From positions 37,668,501-37,732,500 of the forward strand of contig NC_073643.1 in NCBI RefSeq assembly GCF_029407905.1: a stretch of DNA of 64,000 bases. Reading direction: 5' to 3'. Origin of the DNA: Bubalus kerabau. Lineage: Eukaryota; Chordata; Mammalia; Artiodactyla; Bovidae. The notes beneath the pieces are model-generated. The model ran no database searches. It was not told where the DNA came from and was given only the letters and a program-made list of their open reading frames with translations. Positions within the stretch are counted from its first letter, which is position 1. Each line of letters starts with the position of its first letter. Shown here in pieces: positions 11,731 through 21,712 of this stretch. Made by a program: the position numbers and the translations under genes.

Positions 11731-12112
11731 TGTTTTTATTAGACATTTATTTTAACAGTTTGTGTGTTCAGGGTCCATGGCATGAGGAACCCATCAAAAA
11801 AAACCCTATATTTTAAAAATCTTTCTTATAGTTGCATAATACAAAGCAGTTTATTTTAATCATTTGGAGACTGTTGGAATTAGATCTATGCTTCCTGAGA
11901 TATTTATATTGTTTCTAAACTAAAAAATGTTCCCTGTGATTACTTTTGCCATAGATACCAATGACCAAAGTGGGAAATGTTTGTGTCAGAAAAATAATAA
12001 TAGTGCCAATGAATTCATGGAGTCTTTGTTTTTGTAGTTTGCCCCTGCAAAGTAACTGTCACTTTGACTTTGGTGATGAAACGGGAAGGTGCAGTTGTTT
12101 TTTTATCCCAAA

Positions 12113-12330
12113 GTTTCTCAAACCGGGCCCTATTGATATCATGGACCGGGCAGTTCTTTGTTAGGGGGGCTGCCCTGTGCATCATGGGATGTGTCACAGC
12201 GTCCTTTGCCTCTGTCCTCTAGATGCCAGCAGACTCTCCTCCTCCTCCCCAGCAATGATACCCGACAGTGTATTCAGACATGGCTGATGTCCCCTGAAGG
12301 GCAGTAGCAACCTGGAATGAGACTCCTTAG
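12113..12330 (-). mobile_element. MER20 hAT transposon
   Basis: Near-complete reversed MER20: gtttctcaaaccgggcccta, ttctttgttaggggggctgc, ctctagatgccagcagactc and gctgatgtcccctgaagggc. No coding capacity. Confidence 0.8.
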
Positions 12331-15237
12331 ACACCCTTTATTTTTATTTCTTGGAAATGGTGTCTTATTTTTTTTTTTAAGATGTAAATGGAATTAGTTT
12401 ATTTTTGTGTGTTGAATTTGGATGGAAGAGAGTTCATGGGAGAAGTCCCCGTTCGTTCTCAATGGTTGCTTCTATATTGATGCAATCAGCTGCATCGATC
12501 AGCTCATTGATGGAAGTGGCCCATTGGCCCACATCATGTTCTCCGTTCAGTCCTCCTCTCTGCCACTTGCCAGCAGTTCTGCCTGGGCTAGCCATGGGCA
12601 AAGTCCCTGAACCTTGCGTTGTCATCTGAAATACGAGGAGATCTGTACCTTCCTCAGTATTTCAGTGAGGATGGAACAAGACGAGGAGTGGTCTTACTCA
12701 CCCTGCAGCCCTGTCCTGATGGAGGGTTGACTGCTCTGTATGATTGGATGGGGCTTAGGACAAAGAGGGTGGATGAAATACTCAGGTGGTCCTCCCGTTT
12801 TCAGTACTTCAGGAGAAGTTTTCTGGGGGAGAGACAAGAGAAGGCAAAAAAGAGTCACCTCAAGAAAAAAATGTGGCCGGAGATGTTTCTTATTCTACTC
12901 TGTGATGACGGTGATTTTCAGTAAACAGTGAAATGAGAATAAAGCAGGATAGAGAAGTAGGTTATTCGTGAAGTTTTATAAGCTCTCAAAGACTCTCTTT
13001 GGGAGATTATATCCCTCTATCTTTTTTTTTTTTTCTTTTGAAGTATCCTTTTACTTATGGAATAGTAGTTGGTTGTTACCTTTCCACCCCCTTTTTAATG
13101 TTTCTAGTTTGCAAAATAAGGAATTGGCACTTTGTGGTCAGTTGCTCAAATCCATTTAGTGAAAAATTGCTGGTTCCTAAAATCTGAAATGCAGGAATCA
13201 CTGCTGTAGAAAAGGAGGCTGTCAGGATGTTAGAGAGAGCAGAGGAAAGGAGGTGGGATGCTTGGAAGTAATGTATGAGTGGGGAGTCTAGAATCCAAGC
13301 CACAGGAAGCGCAGTGGGAACCTCCTTGGTCTTAACCAGGGCTTTAGGGAGAAACTGAGTGAGAAGTTCAAGGCCAGGGGTGGATTCATCTCTCTGCCCT
13401 GTGTTGCCCTTACAAAATACTACATTTATTGGTTAGACTCTTTCAGAAATTCTTTCGTCATGTATAAGTTATTAAGGTAACTCAGAGAATGTTAAATCCA
13501 AAAGCAAGAGAAAAATTGGATGAACTATACACGTTCATGATGCATGAGGCATGCCAAAATATCCATGGCTAATTCTGCGTATATAAAAAAGTGTCAAAAA
13601 CTTAATGATAGCTTTTTTAAAAAAATCCATTTTCAGTGGGTCCGTTTGCATTAAGTTCTCCCTCTGCATTAACTCTAAACCTGATTAGAGCTTTATTTAC
13701 TAAGAAGAAAAAAAAAACTGCCAAAATCAGATAGGGGAGGGAGCAAAAGGATTCTGGCATTTGATCTCCACCATGAGAAATGTGTTGAGTGCCTTCTTCA
13801 GTGTAGATGCTTACTGGGGGATCATCTGTGTCATTTCCAATATGAATTTATGTTACTTACTCTTCCTTGCCATAAATGCAATGTACTTCTTGAAGCCAAA
13901 TGCCCTGTTGTACATCTTGTTCCCAGCTGAAATATTTCATTAAGAGGACTTGCAGTCCTTGAATTTCCCTGCCTCTTAAATGTACTTGACCTATAAAAGT
14001 TCTTTCTCATTGAGATTCATCCTGAGTGGGGCATTATGTGTGTTGGGGTGTATGTGGGTGAAACTGATTCCCATATTCTGCCTTTAAGCAAATCCAATTC
14101 ACAAAATGAGTATTGACTCACTGAAACCTGCAGTCTAATAGTTGAACAAAGCATGAGCTTCTGCTTCCCGTGGCCGTACGAAGCAGCTGTCATTAAAATT
14201 GACAAAGTCAAGGTAACAGCTTTTTTCCCTCTGCAATTCACATAATCACTTAGACCAGGGCAGATATTGTTTCAGCAAGAGGATTTTGAAGACATTTAAT
14301 ATCTCCATGGGAGAAGAATGGGGCTGCTCATCATATGTCCTTTGCCCGTTGGAAAAACATGACCCGTTAGTAAATGGCTCTTTGGGTCTGACTGCCAGAC
14401 ACTTTGAATAATGCAGTGCTGTCGGACTCATAAGTTGGATCTCCTTGCCTTTGTTAACATGACCCATGCTTTCCAAAAGCTAATATGATTTTCTAAATTT
14501 AAGAGATTGGAGTCAGGTTTGATACAGAGCCAGGGGTGGCTTCCGTCGCAATTAAGCAGTTTGGTAATGAAGTTAATTGAAATGGCTGAATAATAGATGC
14601 CCTTACAGAGCAGATGGGAAAATTGCCCTCCTATTTGGCAAAAGTACACTGTGACAGAAAAGTGATTGTCACACCCAATCAAGGCTGTTAAAACTGCTCA
14701 AGAGATTCATGGATTTGACTGAAGAACGTGAAATAGTTTTCATCCTCCTGTGTTTGCCTTTTGTCGGGAAGGATGAAGCATTTGGAGCTTTTTAACTCAG
14801 TGTTGTCATAAGAAGTTGCTTTTCTAAGGAAAGGGATGAAGGTGTCCTTAACTGAAAATGTGTTTAGATTCTCCAGGAGTCCCTGAGAACACACTCCTCT
14901 GATGAGACCAATAACTGTCAGGCTTGGGGTTGCTTTGTGAGCCTCCAGTTAATCCTGGGACTTGAGCGATTCCCATTCGTTGTGATAAGGAATTTAGAAC
15001 ACCAGGTGGCACAATGGAACCTTGCTCTCCGCGCAGAGGGAGGCAGCGGTGAGTCAAGCTGAGCCTGGCAGCTCACCAATAAATCAAGGAGCAGCCCAAG
15101 GATCAAGAGCTGTTAAGCAGTCACAGCAGAGATGATGGTGATCAAAAGTAAGGCCAAGTCGCCCTCCCCTTTGCCTCATCAGCTCTTCTTGCAACCCTCA
15201 AGACATAAACTCACTTTCTGAATTCCCAGCAATCATG

Positions 15238-16018
15238 CATTCATTCCAAAGATACTTATTGAACTGGGACCAGATACCCTCAAGGGCTGGGGGACTAACT
15301 TTAGTATAACATGCAAAATCCCTGAAACAGAGACAATAAACAAGTAAATGGTAGTAAACAATATAAACAGTAAACAAATAAATATATAAGTCACAGGGTC
15401 TATGAAAACAAACTGAGCTATGTGAATATAGTGGGACAAGAAGGATCTTTTCTTCTGCTGGCCAGGGTTCCTAAATAGCTTCTCTGAGGAAGTGACATTA
15501 GAGGAGAGCCCTGAGTAATGGGAAAAAGCTGCCCCATGTAGATCTGCAGGAATAGTGTTCCAGACAGAGGGAATAGCCAGTGAAAGTGCACAGAGGAATG
15601 AAAGGAATGAGCCCAGAAGCGGAGAGAGTGCACCTCTGGCTGTGTGCATGGTCAAGGGGAAGAGTGGTGGGATTTAAAGAGGCAAGCAGGCTCGGAGCAA
15701 GGAGGGCTTTGTGGGACACAGAGTTTGTGTTTTGTTGAAACTGTATTGGGAAGCCACAGGGATGTGTAGTCAGGAGTCCATGTAATCTGATTTATGCTGT
15801 AGAAAGATGTCTCTGGCCTCTTTGTGGACAATGAATTAAAGTGGATGAAGAATAAAACAGGGAGACCAGGTTTTTGGCTCTTGCAGTCACACAAGCAAGA
15901 AAAGGTGGTGGCAGTGGAGATGGACAGATGTTTCAGAATACATTTAGGAGATGGACATGATAAGAAAGATAAATAAGCCTCAAGAAGGGCCTCAAATTTT
16001 AGAGGTTTGAGGTCTAGT
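15238..16018 (-). mobile_element. L2 LINE 3' region
   Basis: Long diverged reversed L2: attcattccaaagatactta, cttctctgaggaagtgacat, gttccagacagagggaatag and gagggctttgtgggacacag. It is interrupted at its right end by a Bov-A2. Confidence 0.6.
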
Positions 16019-16032
16019 AAGGTTAAGACTGG

Positions 16033-16305
16033 AGAAGGCAATGGCACCCCACTCCAGTACTCTTGCCTGGAAAATCCCATGGACAGAGGAGCCTGGTGTG
16101 CTGCAGTCCATGGGGTCGCTAAGAGTTGGACACGACTGAGTGACTTCACTTTCACTTTTCACTTTCATGCATTGGAAAAGAAAATGGCAACCCACTCCAG
16201 TGTTCTTGCCTGGAGAATCCCAGGGACAGGGAGCCTGGTGGGCTGCCATCTATGGGGTCACACAGTCAGACATGACTGAAGCGACTTAGCAGCAGCAGCA
16301 GCAGC
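16033..16305 (+). mobile_element. Bov-A2 dimeric SINE
   Basis: Two Bov-A monomers with the ttcactttcacttttcactt joint and a CAG tail. A perfect 14-base duplication, aaggttaagactgg, flanks it at 16019-16032 and 16306-16319. Confidence 0.95.
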
Positions 16306-17639
16306 AAGGTTAAGACTGGGGATACCCTCATAGATCTCATACCTGGTCCTGTGTCCAACTTACATTGCTAAAAATAGGCAGGCAGGATAAGAATCATCCC
16401 CAAGGTCAATAATCCTGAAGAAAAAGATTCTGGCATGTATTTTTTTTTTTTTTAACCTAGAAACATCTCAGCACCAATTACAGTACTATTTGTGATAGGC
16501 TTCCCTTTGGGCCAGTGACCTTAATTTAAAATAAGGACTCACACAGCATCCTGTTTTTCACACCAGGAAAGGAATCCTTATCAGTTTTTTCTTTCAGTGA
16601 GCTGTTTCGGGCTATTGTTTCATGATCCCCCCCATATACTTTATGCAGCTAAAAGTCAAACTTAACTTTGGAGGCACTGCCCTGGAGACAAGTTTTCTCT
16701 CCTATCCCTTGGAGACCTTGATGAACTATTGGTAAGGAGAATGGGTGTAACAGGGCCAACCCTTAAGCATTTGCTCAGCAAGTATTTCAGATTTGAAATA
16801 TAGGTGGTAGGAAAGCCAGCTGGGTAGTCCTCCTTGGAGGCAGAAGCATTTGTAAACTAAGGTAAGATCTTATGCCCAAATACCCATATTAGAGACATTT
16901 CCAATCCACATTGAGAGGTTTCCTGGAACCACTTGAAAAACTGGGTTAATTCCATTGTTTTAAGTAGATCTTGGTAGGAATATTCCCTAGAGAAGAAAGA
17001 TTGGTCCCCATAGTACACCATGAGCAATTAGTGGACTTTTAAAGTTGACTGTTTAGTTACTTTTCTTTTCCTACCTGGAGAGATGATGCCACAACCCATT
17101 CTCCTTCTGACTTTCTCCATTTTTTTTCCCTGTTGTTTTCCCAATAGCAATAACAACAAAAATCTGTTATCAAGTAGTGTCAGAATGCATTTTCAAGCTA
17201 GAAAAAAGCAGAAACTTTTAAAAGTATATCACAGGACTTGGTGTCCAGCCAACCTATTAGTTACGTAGCTTAAAAGACTGGCTTCATTGCCTTCAAATCA
17301 GAGACCCAGATTATTAGCATGTGTAGCTTTAGATGGCCAATGATTTCCATACTGTGACTTGGAGTAAAATATCACAGACATATTAGGAATTTGATTGACC
17401 ATACATGGACTCTCATGCTGTTTGTAGAAAGGAAGCTCTCTTTCTAGATTCACATTACAATTATGGGTCCAAGATACCTCTACCCATTGACCTATAGGTT
17501 GATATTCATATATTCCATGAAGCTATGTGCCAAATTTGCTATGAATACATTTTGATGCACAAACACTGTCATTCTAATCACTTCATGATGGGCTACGGTC
17601 CAGATAGATGAAGCACCTTTAAATGAGACTATACAGTTC

Positions 17640-17860
17640 AGTGTTTAAAGGCATAAACTTCACATTAGACCAGGTCTTCAGGCCACTGCTCACCTAACTG
17701 TGTGACCTTGGCCGTGTTATTTACCCATCAATGTCTCAATTTTCTCATCTGTAATCACAGAGATGCTATTAGTACTTGGATAGCAGTTATGAAGAATAAG
17801 TGTATGTCAGAGGCAAGCTCTCAGTTCTTGTTATTTTTGCATTTAGCTCTTACTTTTAAA
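17640..17860 (+). mobile_element. MIR SINE
   Basis: Sense MIR core: ctaactgtgtgaccttggcc, then tcaattttctcatctgtaat. Diverged. Confidence 0.7.
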
Positions 17861-18912
17861 GACCCCCTTTGTGTTTATTTCTTAACAAATAGGAAGCTGA
17901 GTCAGAGACCCTTCAAGGTGTTTTTTATATTTTCAAAAGTCAACAGTAGGACTATCCATGTTACTTCAGTGACACTCTATCTGAAGTGACCATTTATCTT
18001 TCAAGAATTGCATGAGGACAATCCATCCATCTTACCCAGATTTTGGAGCAGCTCAGAGTATTATTGACTCTGGGTCTTTCCTCACCTGTGCCAGTTCAAG
18101 GCTTATGACTTTGAGGTGAAAGGCCCTGTAAACCATTAGCAATCACCAGCCTTGCAAGCCATTTATTTCTCTTCAGGACATATTTATTAGGCTATATGTA
18201 CTGTGTAATTGAAGCAGACTTCTCCGTGGCTGTAAAGCTGTACAACTGTATTCTTAATCTTCCTAACAAAATGCCACCTGACATAGCATCGGGAGCTCAC
18301 TTAGTCCAAACGTCCGAAGTCCAAGCATCTCTTTAAATTATGGTGTCTGTACTATTTCATAATGACCATTATGAGGTCCCCAAAGGAAAGAATGTCTTCA
18401 TCTTTTTAGAGACATTGAGTCTGATGCTCCTGTTCTTGGCAGCTGGTATCATATTTGCTTTGAAAAATTATGCTGCAGGGTTGATGATGGTATTTGGCTA
18501 GAAGAAGGAGATAAAAATCAAACATATCTAAATTAGGACCATTTTTCATTTTGCTTTATGTATTCAGTTTTGTCATACATTGTGTTTATAAGGTCCTTCA
18601 GTGGAAATGTACTCTAGTTTTAAACTTGGCATTGAGTTTATGCTGGCACACTAACTTTGTTTGAAGGGACGGTAACTTTTTTAAAAAAAGGTCATCATTA
18701 TTATTCAATCAGGAATCAGTTATTGCATGTTGCTTCCAACCTCTTGACCTCATGTTTAGATGCTTCAGTGGTCATTGTCCCCTCTGCTCCCTTCTTCACA
18801 TTGGATTTGCTTTTTTCTCTCATACTTCCAAGAGCATTGGAGCTCCGTCTTATCACAGCACTTACTACTGATCACATTGCATCATAACTGTTGTTTTGCA
18901 TCTTTCTCTCTT

Positions 18913-19092
18913 TAAAAAAAAAAATTATTGTTTTGGCTATACTAAGTCTCAGTTGTGGCATGTGGGATCTAGTTCCCTGACCAGTGATTGAACCCAGGTC
19001 CTGTCTTAAAAGAGAAAGAGGTGGGACTTCCCTCATGGTCCCCTGCATTGGGAGCTCAGAGACTTAGCCATGGGACCTCCAGGGAAGTCCCA
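18913..19092 (-). mobile_element. CHR-type SINE carrying an inverted internal duplication
   Basis: Antisense tRNA-Glu SINE: ggctatactaagtctcagtt, agttccctgaccagtgattg, and the reversed head ending aggtcccatggctaag-type sequence to cagggaagtccc. Between its middle and head an extra piece (about 19002-19040) is the reverse complement of the SINE head plus 20 bases of its flank (19081-19111). Confidence 0.85.
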
Positions 19093-19111
19093 CCTCTTTC
19101 TCTTTTAAGAC
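19003..19111. repeat. 31-bp perfect inverted repeat, arms 19003-19033 and 19081-19111
   Basis: The left arm starts gtcttaaaagagaaagagg and ends acttccct; the right arm is its exact complement, with 47 bases between. After three mismatches a further six bases pair (ggtccc / gggacc). Confidence 0.95.
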
Positions 19112-19205
19112 TGACTATAAACTTGTCCAGGTCAGGGCCATGCCTGATTTACCTTTCATGCTTCAATAGGCATTTGGCAGAGCTCAATAAATCTTGCATG
19201 GATGA
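19112..19205 (+). mobile_element. L2 or MIR 3' end fragment
   Basis: The ending gcatttggcagagctcaata aatc... followed by gatgaatagg is the 3' pattern shared by L2 and MIR. Confidence 0.55.
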
Positions 19206-19339
19206 ATAGGTACATGGACAGTCTCGTCTCATGATTCAGGTCTTATTTTAAATACTCCATTTAAGAAAGAGATGCTTGGCCACTGAGTATAAAGTAGCCA
19301 TGCATGCCAGGCACTGCATGTTCCATCATCCTGCTTCAG

Positions 19340-20748
19340 TTCAGTTCAGTCGCTCAGTCGTATCTGACTCTGTGAGCCCATGAATTGCAGCACGCCAGGC
19401 CTCCCTGTCCATCACCAACTCCTGGAGTCCACCCAAACTCATGTACATAGAGTCGGTGATGCCATCCAGCCATCTCATCCTCTGTCGTCCTCTTCTCCTC
19501 CTGCCCCCAATCCCTCCCAGAATCAGGATCTTTTCCAGTGATTTCAACTCTTTGCATGAGGTGGCCAAAGTATTGGAGTTTCAGCTTCAGCATCAGTCCT
19601 TCCAATGAACACCCAGGACTTGTCTCCTTTAGGATGGACTGGTTGATCTCCTTGCAGTCCAAGGGACTCTCAAGAGTCTTCTCCAACACCACAGTTCAAA
19701 AGCATCCATTCTTCAGCACTTAGCCTTCTTCACAGTCCAACTCTCACATCCATACATGACCACAGGAAAAACCATAGCCTTGACTAGACGGACCTTAGTT
19801 GGCAAAGTAATATCTCTGCTTTTTAATATGCTATCTAGGTTGGTCATAACTTTCCTTCCAAGGAGTAAGCGTCTTTTAATTTCATGGCTGCAGTCACCAT
19901 CTGCAGTGATTTTGGAGCCCAAAAAAATAAAGTCTGACACTGTTTCCACTGTTTCCCCATCTATTTCCCATGAAGTGATGGGACCGGATGCCATGATCTT
20001 CGTTTTCTGAATGTTGAGCTTTAAGCCAACTTTTTCACTCTCCACTTTCACTTTCATCAAGAGGCTTTTGAGTTCCTCTTCACTTTCTGCCATAAGGGTG
20101 GTGTCATCTGCATATCTGAGGTTATTGATATTTCTCCCGGCAATCTTGATTCTAGCTTGTGCTTCCTCCAGTCCAGCGTTTCTCATGATGTACTCTGCAT
20201 AGAAGTTAAATAAGCAGGGTGACAATATACAGCCTTGACGTACTCCTTTTCCTATTTGGAACCAGTCTGTTGTTCCATGTCCAGTTCTAACTGTTGCTTT
20301 CTGACCTGCATATAGGTTTCTCAAGAGGCAGGTCAGGTGGTCTGGTATTCCCATCTCTTTCAGAATTTTCCACAGCTTTTTGTGATCCACACAGTCAATA
20401 AAGCAGAAATAGATGTTTTTCTGGAACTCTCTTGCTTTTTCCATGATCCAGCGGATGTTGGCAATTTGATCTCTGGTTCCTCTGCCTTTTCTAAAACCAG
20501 CTTGAACATCTGGAAGTTCACGGTTCACGTATTACTGAAGCCTGGCTTGGAGAATTTTGAGCATTAATTTACTAGCGTGTGAGATGAGTGCAATTGTGCG
20601 GTAGTTTGCACATTCTTTGGCATTGCCTTTCTTTGGGATTGGAATGAAAACGGACTTTTTCCAGTCCTGTGGCCACTGCTGAGTTTTCCAAATTTGCTGG
20701 CATATTGAGTGCAGCACTTTCACAGCATCATCTTTCAGGATTTGAAAT
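19340..20748 (-). pseudogene. BovB reverse transcriptase remnant
   Basis: RTE-clade LINE reverse transcriptase. The minus strand encodes LKDDAVKVLHSICQQIWKT near 20740, a stop codon at about 20532, then LPDVQAGFRKGRGTRDQ, the RQGCILSPCLFN block and the catalytic NLRYADDTTLMAESEEEL, up to KAMVFPVVMYGCESWTVKK near 19720. Two further frames follow (LKLQYFGHLM, then RRRRGRQRMRWLDGITDSM), so there are frameshifts. The motif A region reads CFIDCVDHKKLW: the residues between FID and CVD that normally carry the first catalytic Asp block are deleted. With a stop, frameshifts and this deletion it cannot be active. Confidence 0.92.
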
Positions 20749-20763
20749 CTCAAAAACAAAAGA

Positions 20764-21219
20764 ATGATCTCTGTTCGTTTCCAAGGCAAACCATTCAATA
20801 TCACGATGATCCAAGCCTGTGCCCCAACCAGTAACGCTGAAGAAGCTGAAGTTGAACAGTTCTATGAAGACATACAAGACCTTTTAGAACTAACACCCAA
20901 AAAAGATGTCCTTTTCATTATAGGGGACTGGAATGCAAAAGTAGGAAGTCAAGAAACACCTGGAGTAACAGGCAAATTTGGCCTTGGGGTACGAAATGAA
21001 GCCAGACAAAGGCTAATAGAGTTTTGCCAAGAGAACACACTGGTCATAGCAAACACCCTCTTCCAACAACACAAGAGAAGACTCTACACATGGACATCAC
21101 CAGATGGTCAACACCAAAATCAGATTGATTATATTCTTTGCAGCCAAGGATGGAGAAGCTCTATACAGTCAGCAAGAACAAGACCGGGAGCTGACTGTGG
21201 CTCAGATGATGAACTCCTT
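20764..21219 (+). pseudogene. BovB endonuclease fragment, inverted
   Basis: The plus strand encodes an apurinic-endonuclease-like domain piece: MISVRFQGKPFNITMIQ, VLFIIGDWNAKVGSQETPG (with the conserved GDWNAKVG) and LYTWTSPDGQHQNQIDYIL (with SPDG and the DYIL strand), ending GSDDELL. It enters without the N-terminal part and stops at the insertion edge, so it is an incomplete domain. It is head-to-head with the reverse transcriptase remnant on the other strand. Confidence 0.9.
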
Positions 21220-21242
21220 TTTATTCTGCTTAATTTCCTTTA

Positions 21243-21535
21243 AAAAAAAAAAAAAAGGTTAAGTGATTTATTTGTTTATTGGCTGCACTGGGTCTTCACT
21301 GCTGCACACCCGCTTTCTCTAGCTCTGGCAAGTGGGGGCTACTCTGTTGCAGTGTTTAGGGTTCTCACTGTGATAATTTCTCCTTGTGGACCATGTGCTG
21401 TAGAGCGCAGGCTCAGTAGTTGTGGCATATGTGCTTAGCTGCCCTGAGGCATGTGGAATCTTCCAGACAAGGGATTAAACCATGTTCCCTGCATTGGCAG
21501 GAAGATTCTTATGCACTGACCACAAGGGGAGTCCT
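21243..21535 (-). mobile_element. Long CHR-type tRNA-Glu SINE, antisense
   Basis: ggctgcactgggtcttcact, gctgtagagcgcaggctcag, aggcatgtggaatcttccag and cctgcattggcaggaagatt mark a longer subtype in reverse. The sequence atcctgcttcattttctt follows it at 21536. Confidence 0.8.
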
Positions 21536-21639
21536 ATCCTGCTTCATTTTCTTCACCAAAATTATCACTCTGAAATTATTTGTGGATTTTGTTTTTCTAT
21601 TTCCCCACAGAATGTGAACACTGCAAAAACAGGTTCAGT

Positions 21640-21712
21640 TAAATGCTGTATCTCATGCCAGGTCTTGGCACCTAGCAGGCCCTTAGCCCACTTTGCTTAA
21701 ATGAGTGAGTGC
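21640..21712 (+). mobile_element. L2 or MIR 3' end fragment
   Basis: gccaggtcttggcacctagc followed by ttaaatgagtgagtg is the L2/MIR ending pattern. Short. Confidence 0.45.

Larger units (their letters stand above)
19339..21219 (-). mobile_element. BovB LINE, 5'-truncated with an inverted 5' part
   Basis: The part 19339-about 20748 is a minus-strand BovB 3' region: reverse transcriptase, C-terminal ORF part and the tail (cagttcagttcagtcgctca). From about 20749 to 21219 the sequence switches to plus-strand BovB endonuclease. Such an inverted 5' piece is the product expected of twin priming during target-primed reverse transcription. Sequence between the endonuclease end and the reverse transcriptase start is missing. 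atcctgcttca at 19328-19338 resembles attctgcttaa at 21223-21233, a likely target duplication. Confidence 0.9.

Noticed and set aside
14440..14700. Possible conserved non-coding enhancer
   Set aside because: The stretch is repeat-free and has a balanced base composition, but nothing in a single sequence shows constraint; a multi-species alignment would be needed to claim it.
15652..16155. 167-codon minus-strand frame
   Set aside because: Its start lies in a Bov-A2 SINE and the rest is diverged L2; it is translated repeat.
19340..21243. An active BovB retrotransposon
   Set aside because: The copy is 5'-truncated and inverted, has a stop near 20532, frameshifts near its 3' end and a deletion in the reverse transcriptase.
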